Assembly (NCBI GenBank): GCA_900320285.1
Contig: ONRQ01000019.1
Coordinates: 1 to 33,581 of the forward strand
Direction of reading: 5' to 3'
Source: an uncultured Eubacteriales bacterium
GTDB lineage: Bacteria > Bacillota > Clostridia > Peptostreptococcales > Anaerovoracaceae
Length of the DNA: 33,581 nucleotides
Part shown: positions 15,700-22,871 of the stretch, piece after piece
Layout: each line of letters begins with the position of its first letter
How positions within the stretch are numbered: the stretch's first letter is position 1
Notes under the pieces: generated by a model
Databases searched by the model: none
What the model was told of the DNA's origin: nothing
What the model saw: only the letters and a program-made list of their open reading frames with translations
Translations under genes and position numbers: made by a program

Positions 15700-16310
15700 G
15701 TTCTCCCAATTATAATTAGTATACCATATCGGCCCGCCGGCACGCGCCCCCATATTATCATTTGGAGCACCACACTTTACCATCTTTGTCGTGATACAGG
15801 AGCAGCTTTATTTACTCGCCTTTGTCTTAGCACACCGGCATCTTAGAAGTAGCTTTCTTTGCCCTCTTTTCGACATCAACGGCATAGCACATGATTGAGC
15901 GGGCAGGATAGCAGCAGTAAACAAAATCGGCGGTGGATAACCGATCCACAGCCCGATTGGGATGCAGCTCAATCGCTTCAACCCAATCGCTGCAGAGTCA
16001 AAAGCTAAATCAGCAAAAAAGCGTTGTGCAAAAGTCTGTGGACAGGATGTTGGCAGTATGCCTGTCAACGGGCTGTCCATGGACTTATGCATGACGCTGC
16101 AGAGAGATCGGTTATCCATGGCCGCTCGCCTCATCTGGCTCGCGGGGCCTGCCGTCCCACTCACCCTCGCTTTACAGCTGTCCTCGCGGGTTTAATAGTT
16201 CCCGCAGGCCAGCGCGGACTTGTTATAAGGAGGGGCACGTACTAAGTGCGGGAAGAGCCCTGATAACGGGTTCATGGGGCAGGCCAATATAACCTAATTG
16301 GCTCCTCTTA
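15700..16310. other. Dyad-rich region without a convincing gene
   Basis: No ORF here has a credible ribosome binding site or recognisable protein. Several inverted repeats are nested: GGATAACCGATC (15935-15946) with GATCGGTTATCC (16106-16117), perfect over 12 bp; CGATTGGG (15954-15961) with CCCAATCG (15982-15989); AAGTCTGTGGACAG (16032-16045) with CTGTCCATGGACTT (16073-16086), 12 of 14; and GACAGG (16041-16046) with CCTGTC (16061-16066). The last two pairings are mutually exclusive. GCGGG/CCCGC flank 16187-16206. It may be a structured RNA, a replication or recombination site, or a degraded gene. Confidence 0.55.
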
Positions 16311-16968
16311 AATCAAATGTATGAAAATGCATATATGGATATTCGTCCTTATTACGCTAAAACCGTCCCAACGCACGAATTTATTCGTCACTAATCTATA
16401 TTATCGATAACACAAGCACGAACTTGTCTCCCTTAATTCCATTCGGAATCACCCATATATATCTCGCGATATTTCCTTTTCTGGAATCCCGATGTTCCCC
16501 TAAAGAATCACTCTGAAGAAACAATCATATTCATGAATATCTATTCAAAAGTGGGAATTATTGGTTAACTTTCCAAAGTCTCTGCAAAAGCCGGTTCGTC
16601 CTTCATATAGAAAAAACAGCCATGAAACACGAAGAAATTCGTGCTTTTTCTCAGTTTTCAAAGATAAGCACGAATGCTACCTGTAATCCTGTACATACAA
16701 TGTATACCAGAACTTTATTTGAAGAGATATGAATGAGTTGCTGTAAAGACGGATCTGCTTTCAAAATCAGTTACTCATGATGCTTTTTTCGGTGCGGTAC
16801 ATGGAAAAAGTGCTTTCTCATGAAAATAGTGCATTTTATGTATGAATAAGGGCATTTCTCGTTTTTTGACCCAGTAGTTTCGATAGTAGAATCATGTCAC
16901 AAAGTAAAAGTGTAATTCAGAACCGTCACATATTAATTCATAAATCTCTATTGTAGATATAAAGCGAG
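16311..16968. other. AT-rich intergenic region with scattered CACGAA/TTCGTG words
   Basis: No gene is visible. The base composition is clearly more AT-rich than the flanking operons. CACGAA or its complement recurs at 16374, 16417, 16628, 16638 and 16669, twice as short hairpins: ACGAAT-TT-ATTCGT at 16375-16388 and CACGAA-GAAA-TTCGTG at 16628-16643, the latter followed by CTTTTTC like a weak plus-strand terminator. The composition matches the following gene better than the rest of the window. Confidence 0.5.
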
Positions 16969-16977
16969 GTGTCAGAA

Positions 16978-17829
16978 ATGTTGGTAGATGCGGAATTGAA
17001 CCACAGAATTAATTATGAGCTTATGTTGCTTGAGCGTACGAAAAGGGAATATGCAATGCGTTTAAGTCTTTTAAATGATTGCTGCGGAACTATTTTGAGA
17101 CGAACAAGGCCAGGGAATAGCAAGCATTTTTATTACTTTGTCAAACGACCGGGTTCTAATAAATATAGTTACCTTAAAAAGTCTGAAAGTCATTTGATTG
17201 AACGGGTTCGTGAGGCACGTTTTCTTGAGGAAGCAATCAGGCGTATAGACCGCGATATAAAACTTATGAAGTCTCTTTCAGACGGTTTTCTTCCTTTTGA
17301 CCCAAGTTCAATCAGTGATAGTCTGCCTGAAATATATCGATGCAAAGTACCACCGGTCTCGGAGCTATATGATTATGAAGGAAAGAAATGGTTGGCTAGC
17401 AGACTGGAATTTCAGAAAAGATTTCCGGAGAACTATCCGGAGAAAAAGAAGCATACGACATCTGACGGTATCCGGGTCAAGACTGTCAGTGAAGCCCTTT
17501 TATATGAGAGATTAAAATCAGCCGGTCTGGCCATTATATATGAGTTGCCGTTTCTGCCAAGTGATCACGGGCCTGCTTTATATCCTGATGTTACAGTACT
17601 GTCTCCTGTAGACATGAAAACAGAAATCATCATTGAGTATGTGGGGCGCATGGATTTGTTTGACTATCGCGGCGATTTTGCAAAAAAGATTGGCCGGTAT
17701 ATAGACAGCGGGTATACTCCATGGGTCAATCTCTTCTTTGTATTCAGTACAAACGACGGGCATATTGATTCCACACAAATAACAAAGCTGATTGCTGATA
17801 TTTTCGGAGTCAGGAACGTACTTGCTTAG
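16978..17829 (+). CDS. Putative PD-(D/E)XK nuclease-like protein
   Basis: The 283-residue protein is basic and Glu-rich in its N-terminal half (long helices, probably coiled). The C-terminal half has the order S-E-A-L-L-Y-E near residue 168, YELPFLPSD, YPDVTVLSP with an Asp, then IIIEYVGRMD with a Glu. This resembles the PD-(D/E)XK nuclease-like family common in gut Clostridia, where EHxG or EYxG replaces ExK. Catalytic activity is unproven. ATG 16978 has GAGG 8 nt upstream; a GTG at 16969 overlaps that site. It is the only clear plus-strand gene in the middle of the window, stands alone behind an AT-rich stretch and has a lower GC content than its neighbours, which suggests horizontal acquisition. 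Confidence 0.72.
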   Translation: MLVDAELNHRINYELMLLERTKREYAMRLSLLNDCCGTILRRTRPGNSKHFYYFVKRPGSNKYSYLKKSESHLIERVREARFLEEAIRRIDRDIKLMKSLSDGFLPFDPSSISDSLPEIYRCKVPPVSELYDYEGKKWLASRLEFQKRFPENYPEKKKHTTSDGIRVKTVSEALLYERLKSAGLAIIYELPFLPSDHGPALYPDVTVLSPVDMKTEIIIEYVGRMDLFDYRGDFAKKIGRYIDSGYTPWVNLFFVFSTNDGHIDSTQITKLIADIFGVRNVLA

Positions 17830-17872
17830 TGAATGCGAAGATCAATCCGGACAGCTGTATATATTGCAAGCT

Positions 17873-17900
17873 AAAAGCGGTCCCGCAGAGGACCGCTTCA
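17873..17900 (+). terminator. Terminator hairpin after the nuclease-like gene
   Basis: AAGCGGTCC (17875-17883) pairs perfectly with GGACCGCTT (17890-17898) around a 6-nt loop. It is followed by CATTTG, a weak T-run, and preceded by AAAA, so it may also act from the minus strand on the DUF3343 transcript. Confidence 0.65.
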
Positions 17901-17931
17901 TTTGTCGTATTTGGCAGCTTGCGTCTGCAGC

Positions 17932-18020
17932 TATTTAATGGCTTTATGTCTGCTGCAACTACTCATCTGCTGCATGCCGAAAGGTTGTTGTTACTTAATG
18001 GCTTCGAGTCTGTCGCAGGA
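17932..18020. repeat. Degenerate 60-bp-spaced duplication of the DUF3343 gene end
   Basis: The segments 17932-17960 and 17992-18020 share TTAATGGCTT plus a similar continuation (TATGTCTGCTGCA versus CGAGTCTGTCGCA). The right-hand one encodes the last residues and stop of the DUF3343 gene; the left-hand one lies just downstream. It looks like a local duplication that has since drifted. Confidence 0.45.
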
Positions 18021-18269
18021 TGGCTCACCTGCCGCACCGCCGCGGACTATGTGGTAATACGCATAGTCTTCAGGCTTAAGGGTGCTGTTCTCGCGGAATA
18101 TCTCTTCTGCACATTCTTTCTTATCCGGACGTATACGCACCGAAATACCGCAGCTCGCCGAGATGAATCTCGGGACAGGCATTATTGTAACTTCGGCCGG
18201 CTTCAGCAGCTTCTCTGTTGAGATGGCTGCGTGTGTGGATTCAAAAGTGAGAAGATAATATTCGTCCAT
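17991..18269 (-). CDS. DUF3343 domain protein (putative Se/S carrier-like)
   Basis: This 92-residue protein starts MDEYYLLTFESTHAAI and has VPRFISASCGISVRI with the conserved Cys followed by Gly; both are typical of DUF3343. The family is small, cytoplasmic and often encoded next to yedF and selenium or cysteine-desulfurase genes, so a sulfur or selenium carrier role is suspected rather than shown. AAGGG precedes ATG 18269. It lies about 90 bp downstream of yedF in the same orientation. Confidence 0.82.
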   Translation of the reverse strand: MDEYYLLTFESTHAAISTEKLLKPAEVTIMPVPRFISASCGISVRIRPDKKECAEEIFRENSTLKPEDYAYYHIVRGGAAGEPSCDRLEAIK

Positions 18270-18290
18270 TAATAACCCTTCTTATGTGCG

Positions 18291-18304
18291 CAGGTCCGGA
18301 CCTG
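18291..18304. other. Perfect 14-bp palindrome between yedF and DUF3343 genes
   Basis: CAGGTCCGGACCTG is a perfect palindrome in the 91-bp intergenic gap, about 22 bp upstream of the DUF3343 start. It may be an operator or a processing hairpin. Confidence 0.5.
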
Positions 18305-18360
18305 ACACCCGTTGTTTTCGGATGCGCGCCCGTACCGTGCACCTTTCTTCTTAATATTAT

Positions 18361-18936
18361 TTACAGCTTGATTACTTTGCTGACTTCCTGCATCGCGCCA
18401 AGTATATCATACATGTTGCTTACTGTGCCAACTTTCAGGTCATCTTTTATACCATAGAAGTTGAGGCATGTTCCGCATACGAGGACCTGTGTGCCCTTCT
18501 CAATGAGGGTGTTGAGGTTCTCTATGATCTGTGGCTCGTCGCCAGCCGGAAGCTTTACGCCTTCGTTCATGAAGAGAACATATGAAGGAACTCTCTCGGA
18601 TTCGCTAAGTGTGAAGATAGCCATCTTAGCGAGGTTTCCGCCGAGCTCACTGTTGTTTGTTCCGATTGCGTTTGTGTTGAAGAAAACAGCGTATGTATCA
18701 GCTTCAGCAACCTGTGCGCCCTTGATCGTCTCGCCGTTTGCGAACTTAACAAGGAACTTGTCGCCGAATGGCTCGCTTGTAGCTTTTCTTCCAAGAGCAT
18801 CACCGAGTCTCTCAAGGTTGCCTACCTGTGTAGGGCCGTCAACTACGATCTCAACATCCTGCTCGCCTGCTTCGAGCTCTTTCTTTGCCATAATTACAGG
18901 GATTGGGCACTGCTTGCCGCCTGCATCGATTCTCAT
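18361..18936 (-). CDS. yedF: YedF family protein (TusA-like plus DsrE-like domain)
   Basis: This 191-residue protein is of the type often annotated as selenium metabolism protein YedF. The N-terminal TusA/SirA-like domain has DAGGKQCPIPVIMAKKELE with the CPxP motif at residues 10-13. The C-terminal DsrE-like domain has LFMNEGVKLP and VLVCGTCLNFYGI with two cysteines. The ORF is open up to 19029, but ATG 18936 fits best: GGAGG lies 8 nt before it and family members start just before the CPxP domain. The encoded upstream stretch could still be an N-terminal extension from ATG 19029. With the adjacent DUF3343 gene it forms a known pair, but selD and a cysteine desulfurase are missing here. Confidence 0.88.
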   Translation of the reverse strand: MRIDAGGKQCPIPVIMAKKELEAGEQDVEIVVDGPTQVGNLERLGDALGRKATSEPFGDKFLVKFANGETIKGAQVAEADTYAVFFNTNAIGTNNSELGGNLAKMAIFTLSESERVPSYVLFMNEGVKLPAGDEPQIIENLNTLIEKGTQVLVCGTCLNFYGIKDDLKVGTVSNMYDILGAMQEVSKVIKL

Positions 18937-19090
18937 TTTCATTACCTCCGGATTGATATATAGTTCTGGTTTCAGTGGTCCATCCAAGGCTTGTCTCAGC
19001 GACCCGTCTTCGATGTTTTCAATGACCATACATAATTAATATACTCCCTTTTTCAGAAGTGTATTATTGATAATAACTATAACGCCGGCC

Positions 19091-19125
19091 AAAAAAAGAA
19101 ACTCCCTCCAATAGCAGAGGAAGTG
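19091..19125 (-). terminator. Terminator of the MATE-ATPase gene
   Basis: On the minus strand ACTTCCTC pairs with GGAGGGAG (one G-U pair) around a 7-nt loop and is followed by TTTCTTTTTTT. It separates the transporter unit from yedF. Confidence 0.75.
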
Positions 19126-19152
19126 GTACACCGGCTAAATCCGGCGATCTTT

Positions 19153-19213
19153 CGGATCAGCAGACCGCTTTGCCAGCCGGATCAGCAGGTTGCTTTGCTA
19201 TCCGGATCAGCAG
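19153..19213. repeat. 25-bp tandem repeat across the MATE-ATPase stop codon
   Basis: CGGATCAGCAG occurs at 19153, 19178 and 19203, exactly 25 bp apart; the first two units are similar throughout (tail GCTTTGC). The repeat contains the stop codon at 19157-19159. Because 25 is not a multiple of three, each copy is read in a different frame, and the last residues of the protein come from repeat sequence. Confidence 0.8.
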
Positions 19214-21037
19214 GTTGTTGAGATTGAACATAGTGGTATAAGTCACTTCGCTGGCTTCAGCCATTATCAGTCTGATCCCCATTTTCCCGCCGTCATTCTC
19301 GCTCGCGTAAAGTGTCTCGAACTTCTTTCGCGGATCGAAGCTCACGCAGTTGTCACGCATTCTTATTATAAGTTCGCCTTCCTTGTGTACGATCCTTGCA
19401 CTCAGCATGTGATCCTTTTTATCCTTGGTGAACCCATGGTCAATAACATTCTTGGCCATCTCTTCAACAGCCAGTGACGTAAGATATGCGATCCGGGTGG
19501 ACTCCCCCTTGTCAACACAAAACTGCCAGGCTTTTTCAGAGAACTCCATTACCTCTTTCTGTGTATCTATATCCGCAAATATCTCATCACTCGCCGGCAC
19601 CCCGAAATTCTTAGGGAACATCCACAGATGATCTTTGCAGCCATTCATCAGATTTATGATGCCTACAAATACCGGCAGTATGAGGACCGCTATGATGTTT
19701 CCGATCGAAACTCCCGCAAATATCCCCGTAGCAGCATTGTATCCGCCGAACCGCGCTATAGTCCCGCCGTATGCAGCGCCGAATAATACAAGCAGCACAT
19801 TGGAAATGAAGTACACGATAACAGGGATGATATTGTGACCGAAGCACTGGATGTAATTAGCGAACACCAGGACTATCATCTGAAAAATCAGGCCTATCGA
19901 ATACGCCTTCAGCGACGATGCCGTTCCCAGTATGACTTCGCTGCTCACATCACCCAGGTAAATATTCGCTATTACACCCGAAAGCGTCCACAGTAATACG
20001 CTGCATACCGCAATGCTGATGATCTCGTATGCAACAACGTTCTTTATGACCTTCTTGAAATTCGTTTTATCCTGCTCAGCCGAGAACATTCCCGCAAGCA
20101 GGAACATTGCGGAAACTGCACTGCTCATCAGAGCATTTATAAGATAGTTGACCTGAACGGTTACGTTATAAGCCTGCAGCCCAATGGATTCTGCGGAGAA
20201 TACAGAAATACCCATATTAATGATCTCCGCCTTGGCCATGAGCGTCAGACTGCACCAGACACTTATGATCCCGGCAGCCAGTCCTATCTTGTTGACCGAG
20301 ATCATCTCCCTGAAAGTGGATCCTTTGAATACAGGTCTTACAAGAGATTTCCTGCAGAAATAGTAAACAAGGACGGCCGTCCCGGCATAATAGCTGAAAG
20401 AAGTATCGAGAGTTACCAGAAAGACATCAAAGTCAAACAGTAATATGCCCGTCAGATCCAGCAACGCGTTGGTCACTACCATGACAGCAACGGAAATAAG
20501 CACTATGTCGCGCTTGCCTTCTATATGCACGCCTTTTGTGAGTATCGACATCGTCGTTATAGCCGGCAGTCCAATAACCGTACCTCTGAGGTAATCCATG
20601 CAAGGAGCGAATGCATTGCTTTCAGGTGAAACGCGCAGAAACTCTACGACCGGCGCAGTAAATACAAGCGTAAGGATCATGACTGCAGCCGAAAGACCGA
20701 GTCCGAGGATCAGGGCTTCACCAAGAGCCTTGCCCGCAGTCTCCGTATCGCCTCTGCTGAGGCTTCTGATGCACATGACCTGGAAACCTACAGCGGCGGT
20801 CGTTCCGATCAGCGAAAACAAAATCACGGCAGGTGAAACAAAGCCGAGCGCCGCAGTCGTGCCCTCGTCCATGGCATTGCTCAAAGCAAAACCGTCCATC
20901 ACCGACCCCAATACAGTCATAATGTTGGAAATGAAGAAAGACAAAACCAGAAAGCGGAACATTCCGGCCGTCAATGATAGATTTTTGTCTGGCAGCGATA
21001 ATTTCAAAATTGGATTTAACTTTTCAGGGGAGGTCAT
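19157..21037 (-). CDS. MATE family transporter with C-terminal RsbW-like ATPase domain
   Basis: This 626-residue fusion protein has about 12 membrane helices in residues 25-470, typical of MATE exporters that use an ion gradient. They are followed by a cytoplasmic HATPase domain of the anti-sigma (RsbW/SpoIIAB) type at about 490-612. The ATPase motifs are visible: AVEEMAKNVIDHGF near 522 (N box), IRMRDNCVSFDP (G1-like) and GGKMGIRLIMAE (G2-like). It may phosphorylate a partner or bind ATP to gate transport; neither is shown. The gene lies 108 bp after the histidine kinase gene but has its own promoter. The ATG at 21037 directly follows AGGGG and lies in the loop of an AGGGG/CCCCT hairpin, an odd arrangement. 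The C-terminal residues derive from a tandem repeat. Confidence 0.9.
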   Translation of the reverse strand: MTSPEKLNPILKLSLPDKNLSLTAGMFRFLVLSFFISNIMTVLGSVMDGFALSNAMDEGTTAALGFVSPAVILFSLIGTTAAVGFQVMCIRSLSRGDTETAGKALGEALILGLGLSAAVMILTLVFTAPVVEFLRVSPESNAFAPCMDYLRGTVIGLPAITTMSILTKGVHIEGKRDIVLISVAVMVVTNALLDLTGILLFDFDVFLVTLDTSFSYYAGTAVLVYYFCRKSLVRPVFKGSTFREMISVNKIGLAAGIISVWCSLTLMAKAEIINMGISVFSAESIGLQAYNVTVQVNYLINALMSSAVSAMFLLAGMFSAEQDKTNFKKVIKNVVAYEIISIAVCSVLLWTLSGVIANIYLGDVSSEVILGTASSLKAYSIGLIFQMIVLVFANYIQCFGHNIIPVIVYFISNVLLVLFGAAYGGTIARFGGYNAATGIFAGVSIGNIIAVLILPVFVGIINLMNGCKDHLWMFPKNFGVPASDEIFADIDTQKEVMEFSEKAWQFCVDKGESTRIAYLTSLAVEEMAKNVIDHGFTKDKKDHMLSARIVHKEGELIIRMRDNCVSFDPRKKFETLYASENDGGKMGIRLIMAEASEVTYTTMFNLNNLLIRIAKQPADPAGKAVC

Positions 21038-21062
21038 CCCCTATTTAGCTATAATTTTAACT

Positions 21063-21092
21063 ATTATATTTAATTTTATCACGAGCCGTCAA
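21063..21092 (-). promoter_or_regulatory. Promoter of the MATE-ATPase gene
   Basis: On the minus strand TTGACG (21087-21092) and a perfect TATAAT (21063-21068) are separated by 18 nt, about 25 nt before the start codon. This is the best sigma-A-like promoter in the window, so the transporter can be expressed apart from the two-component genes. Confidence 0.7.
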
Positions 21093-21145
21093 AAAGCGTA
21101 AATAACAATCGTCACTTTGATTCTGCAATTGAAAACGAGGACTTA

Positions 21146-21823
21146 TTAAGCCCTCGTCTTAGAACCACCTGTTTTTACTGCTTTTGGTATTCTGATCGTT
21201 ACTCTGGTTACACCGTCACTTGTCTGAATGTCCAGCGTGCCTCTGCAATAACTTGCCAGGCGGGCACTCACATTCTCAAGCCCGACACTTTTTCTGTTTT
21301 CTTTCTTCTCATAAACCACCGGATCTGACGGGACTGTGTTAGTCACTTCTATGATTATCCCGCGATTTGTTTCGAAGGTCGTAACAACGATCTCCGTTTT
21401 CTCTCCATTCCTGTCAGCACCGTGCTTTATTGCATTCTCGACGATTGGCTGAAGTGTAAGAGGCGGGATCATAAAATCTTTTATATTCAGTCTGTATTCC
21501 ACATCAAAATTATGGTCACCGGCCAGCTTTTCAAGTTCAAGATACACCTTGGTATACTCAAGTCCCCGGCTGAACGGGATCAGCTTCTCCGCCATCACGT
21601 TATCCAGATTGGCTCTCAGGTAATCGGCAAAGGCAACAATAGACGCCTTTGCTTTTACTGGATCGGTATCGCACATCCCTGCAATAACCTGAAGTGAGTT
21701 GTATATGTAGTGCTGTGAGATCTGTTCGTTGCGTTTGTTATCATCAGAAATACTCCTGCTTTTTTTGTGCACAGCATTTCTGATCATTTGAGGATGATTT
21801 CCTGCCCGTTTTTTTAAGCACAT
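21146..21823 (-). CDS. Soluble LytS-like sensor histidine kinase
   Basis: The 225-residue protein has the His_kinase domain QHYIYNSLQVIAGMCDTDP near residue 40, with the phosphoacceptor His and the conserved Asn, followed by a GHKL ATPase with PIVENAIKHGADRNG near 130 and SVGLENVSARLASY near 195. There is no membrane segment and almost no N-terminal sensor region, unlike normal LytS-type kinases, so the signal must come from a partner or from the cytoplasm. ATG 21823 has AAAGGAGG that overlaps the stop of the response regulator gene; a TTG at 21868 in the same frame is not needed. The partner is almost certainly the regulator at 21837. Confidence 0.88.
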   Translation of the reverse strand: MCLKKRAGNHPQMIRNAVHKKSRSISDDNKRNEQISQHYIYNSLQVIAGMCDTDPVKAKASIVAFADYLRANLDNVMAEKLIPFSRGLEYTKVYLELEKLAGDHNFDVEYRLNIKDFMIPPLTLQPIVENAIKHGADRNGEKTEIVVTTFETNRGIIIEVTNTVPSDPVVYEKKENRKSVGLENVSARLASYCRGTLDIQTSDGVTRVTIRIPKAVKTGGSKTRA

Positions 21824-21836
21824 AACAGGCCTCCTT

Positions 21837-22652
21837 TTATTCGACAGCAGCCGACTCCGTGATATCAAAGAGTCTTCCGACTGTCATCTCTGCCCACGAA
21901 TACTGTGACATATACTCACCGCGGAACAAATTTACCGCCCCGCTGTCACCTTTTAAGAAGTTGTAGTAGTCGCACTCCACCTTGCTCGTGTCGATTCCCC
22001 AGGTATTCCAGTTTTTCACAATCACCTTTCCCGCGCCGACCCGCTCAAGATCCTTTTTCAGAGCACCCATAATAACTCTGCATTGCGATTTAAGGCCCTT
22101 GTCTGCTGTGCGGTCCTCCCAGAGGATAGAGCAGATCTCGGCAACCGTACAGCCTGCCCCTCTGCGGTCTATTAGATAAGCAAACGCTTCCTTGCTGAGT
22201 GAGCGTCCGAATTTTACTATTCCTTCGTGTCCGAATACCTCAAAGTTGCCAAAGCACTGTACTCTAAGCAAAGTTTCATCTGCAGACTCATCTTTCGGCG
22301 GAACCCTCAGATTGGCTATCTCATCCAGAAGTCTTTCTTTTGTTACAGGCTTCATAACGTATCCGCTGGCATGCACGCCAAATGCATCAACAGCATATTT
22401 TGAATAACCTGTAACAAATACGATGTTAGTATCCGGAAGAATGGTTTTTATTTCGGCTGCAAGTTCCAGACCGTTGTAGCCGGGCATTTCTATATCGAGC
22501 CAGATCAGATCAGGCCTTTTTTCTACCACCAGTTTCTGAATCCCGGCCGGATCACTTTCTGCGTAATGGCTTCCTTCAGGATCGATTTCCTCCATCAGAT
22601 CCCTGATCTGCTTCGCAATAGACAGAACGTCATCAATAGCTATAGAGATCAT
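21837..22652 (-). CDS. Response regulator: REC domain plus winged-helix/BTAD-like output
   Basis: The 271-residue protein has a receiver domain (residues 1-118) with IDDV near the start, the phosphoacceptor Asp in IWLDIEMPGYNG near 53, FVTGYSKYAVDAF and the conserved Lys in YVMKPV. The output region from about 125 reads LLRVQCFGNFEVFG, then a winged-helix part and VIVKNWNTWGIDTSKVECDYYNF, resembling the SARP/BTAD type of transcription activators rather than LytTR. ATG 22652 has GAGGGGG upstream, and a GGCGC/GCGCC hairpin (22664-22677) sits directly in front of that site. It is the first gene of the unit and is preceded by a long dyad, a likely autoregulatory site. Confidence 0.87.
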   Translation of the reverse strand: MISIAIDDVLSIAKQIRDLMEEIDPEGSHYAESDPAGIQKLVVEKRPDLIWLDIEMPGYNGLELAAEIKTILPDTNIVFVTGYSKYAVDAFGVHASGYVMKPVTKERLLDEIANLRVPPKDESADETLLRVQCFGNFEVFGHEGIVKFGRSLSKEAFAYLIDRRGAGCTVAEICSILWEDRTADKGLKSQCRVIMGALKKDLERVGAGKVIVKNWNTWGIDTSKVECDYYNFLKGDSGAVNLFRGEYMSQYSWAEMTVGRLFDITESAAVE

Positions 22653-22698
22653 AATACCCCCTCGGCGCAAAAGCGCCTGATCTTCTCTCTGTATAAAG

Positions 22699-22736
22699 GT
22701 TGCTTAATTGTACATTACTCAGTACAATAACGCAAC
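22699..22736. promoter_or_regulatory. 38-bp dyad upstream of the response regulator gene
   Basis: The sequence GTTGC-N3-ATTGTAC-N8-GTACAAT-N3-GCAAC is symmetric about 22717/22718. On the gene strand a TATACA -10-like box at 22690-22695 lies immediately downstream, with no good -35 box, as in activator-dependent promoters. It is a strong candidate operator for the regulator encoded at 21837-22652. Confidence 0.65.
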
Positions 22737-22784
22737 ATAAGTGCAATTTAAAACATACAAAAAACATCATGAAAACGCCGCATA

Positions 22785-22818
22785 CCAAAAAGGCCAGCCA
22801 CCGAGGTGACTGGCTGAT
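22785..22818 (-). terminator. Terminator of the 1539-aa adhesin gene
   Basis: On the minus strand CAGCCAGTCAC pairs with GTGGCTGGC around a tetraloop and is followed by CTTTTTGG. It lies about 55 bp after the adhesin stop codon. Confidence 0.8.
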
Positions 22819-22871
22819 TTGTGTTGTCCAGTGTTTCAGTTCATGGTTCCAATCTCATGAACCTTTCAGCT

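Noticed and set aside
15935-16117. Replication origin with DnaA boxes
   Set aside because: TTATCCAC-like words occur but none is a full TTATNCACA box, and no replication initiator gene is near.
15808-16164. 118-residue minus-strand ORF
   Set aside because: The composition is unlike a protein, no ribosome binding site is present, and it runs through the nested inverted repeats. A second minus-strand frame ending near 15830 looks slightly coding-like but has no start signal or recognised homologue.
18937-19029. 31-residue N-terminal extension of YedF
   Set aside because: ATG 18936 has a well-spaced GGAGG, and family members begin at the CPxP domain. The upstream ATG at 19029 has only a distant AAAGGGAG.
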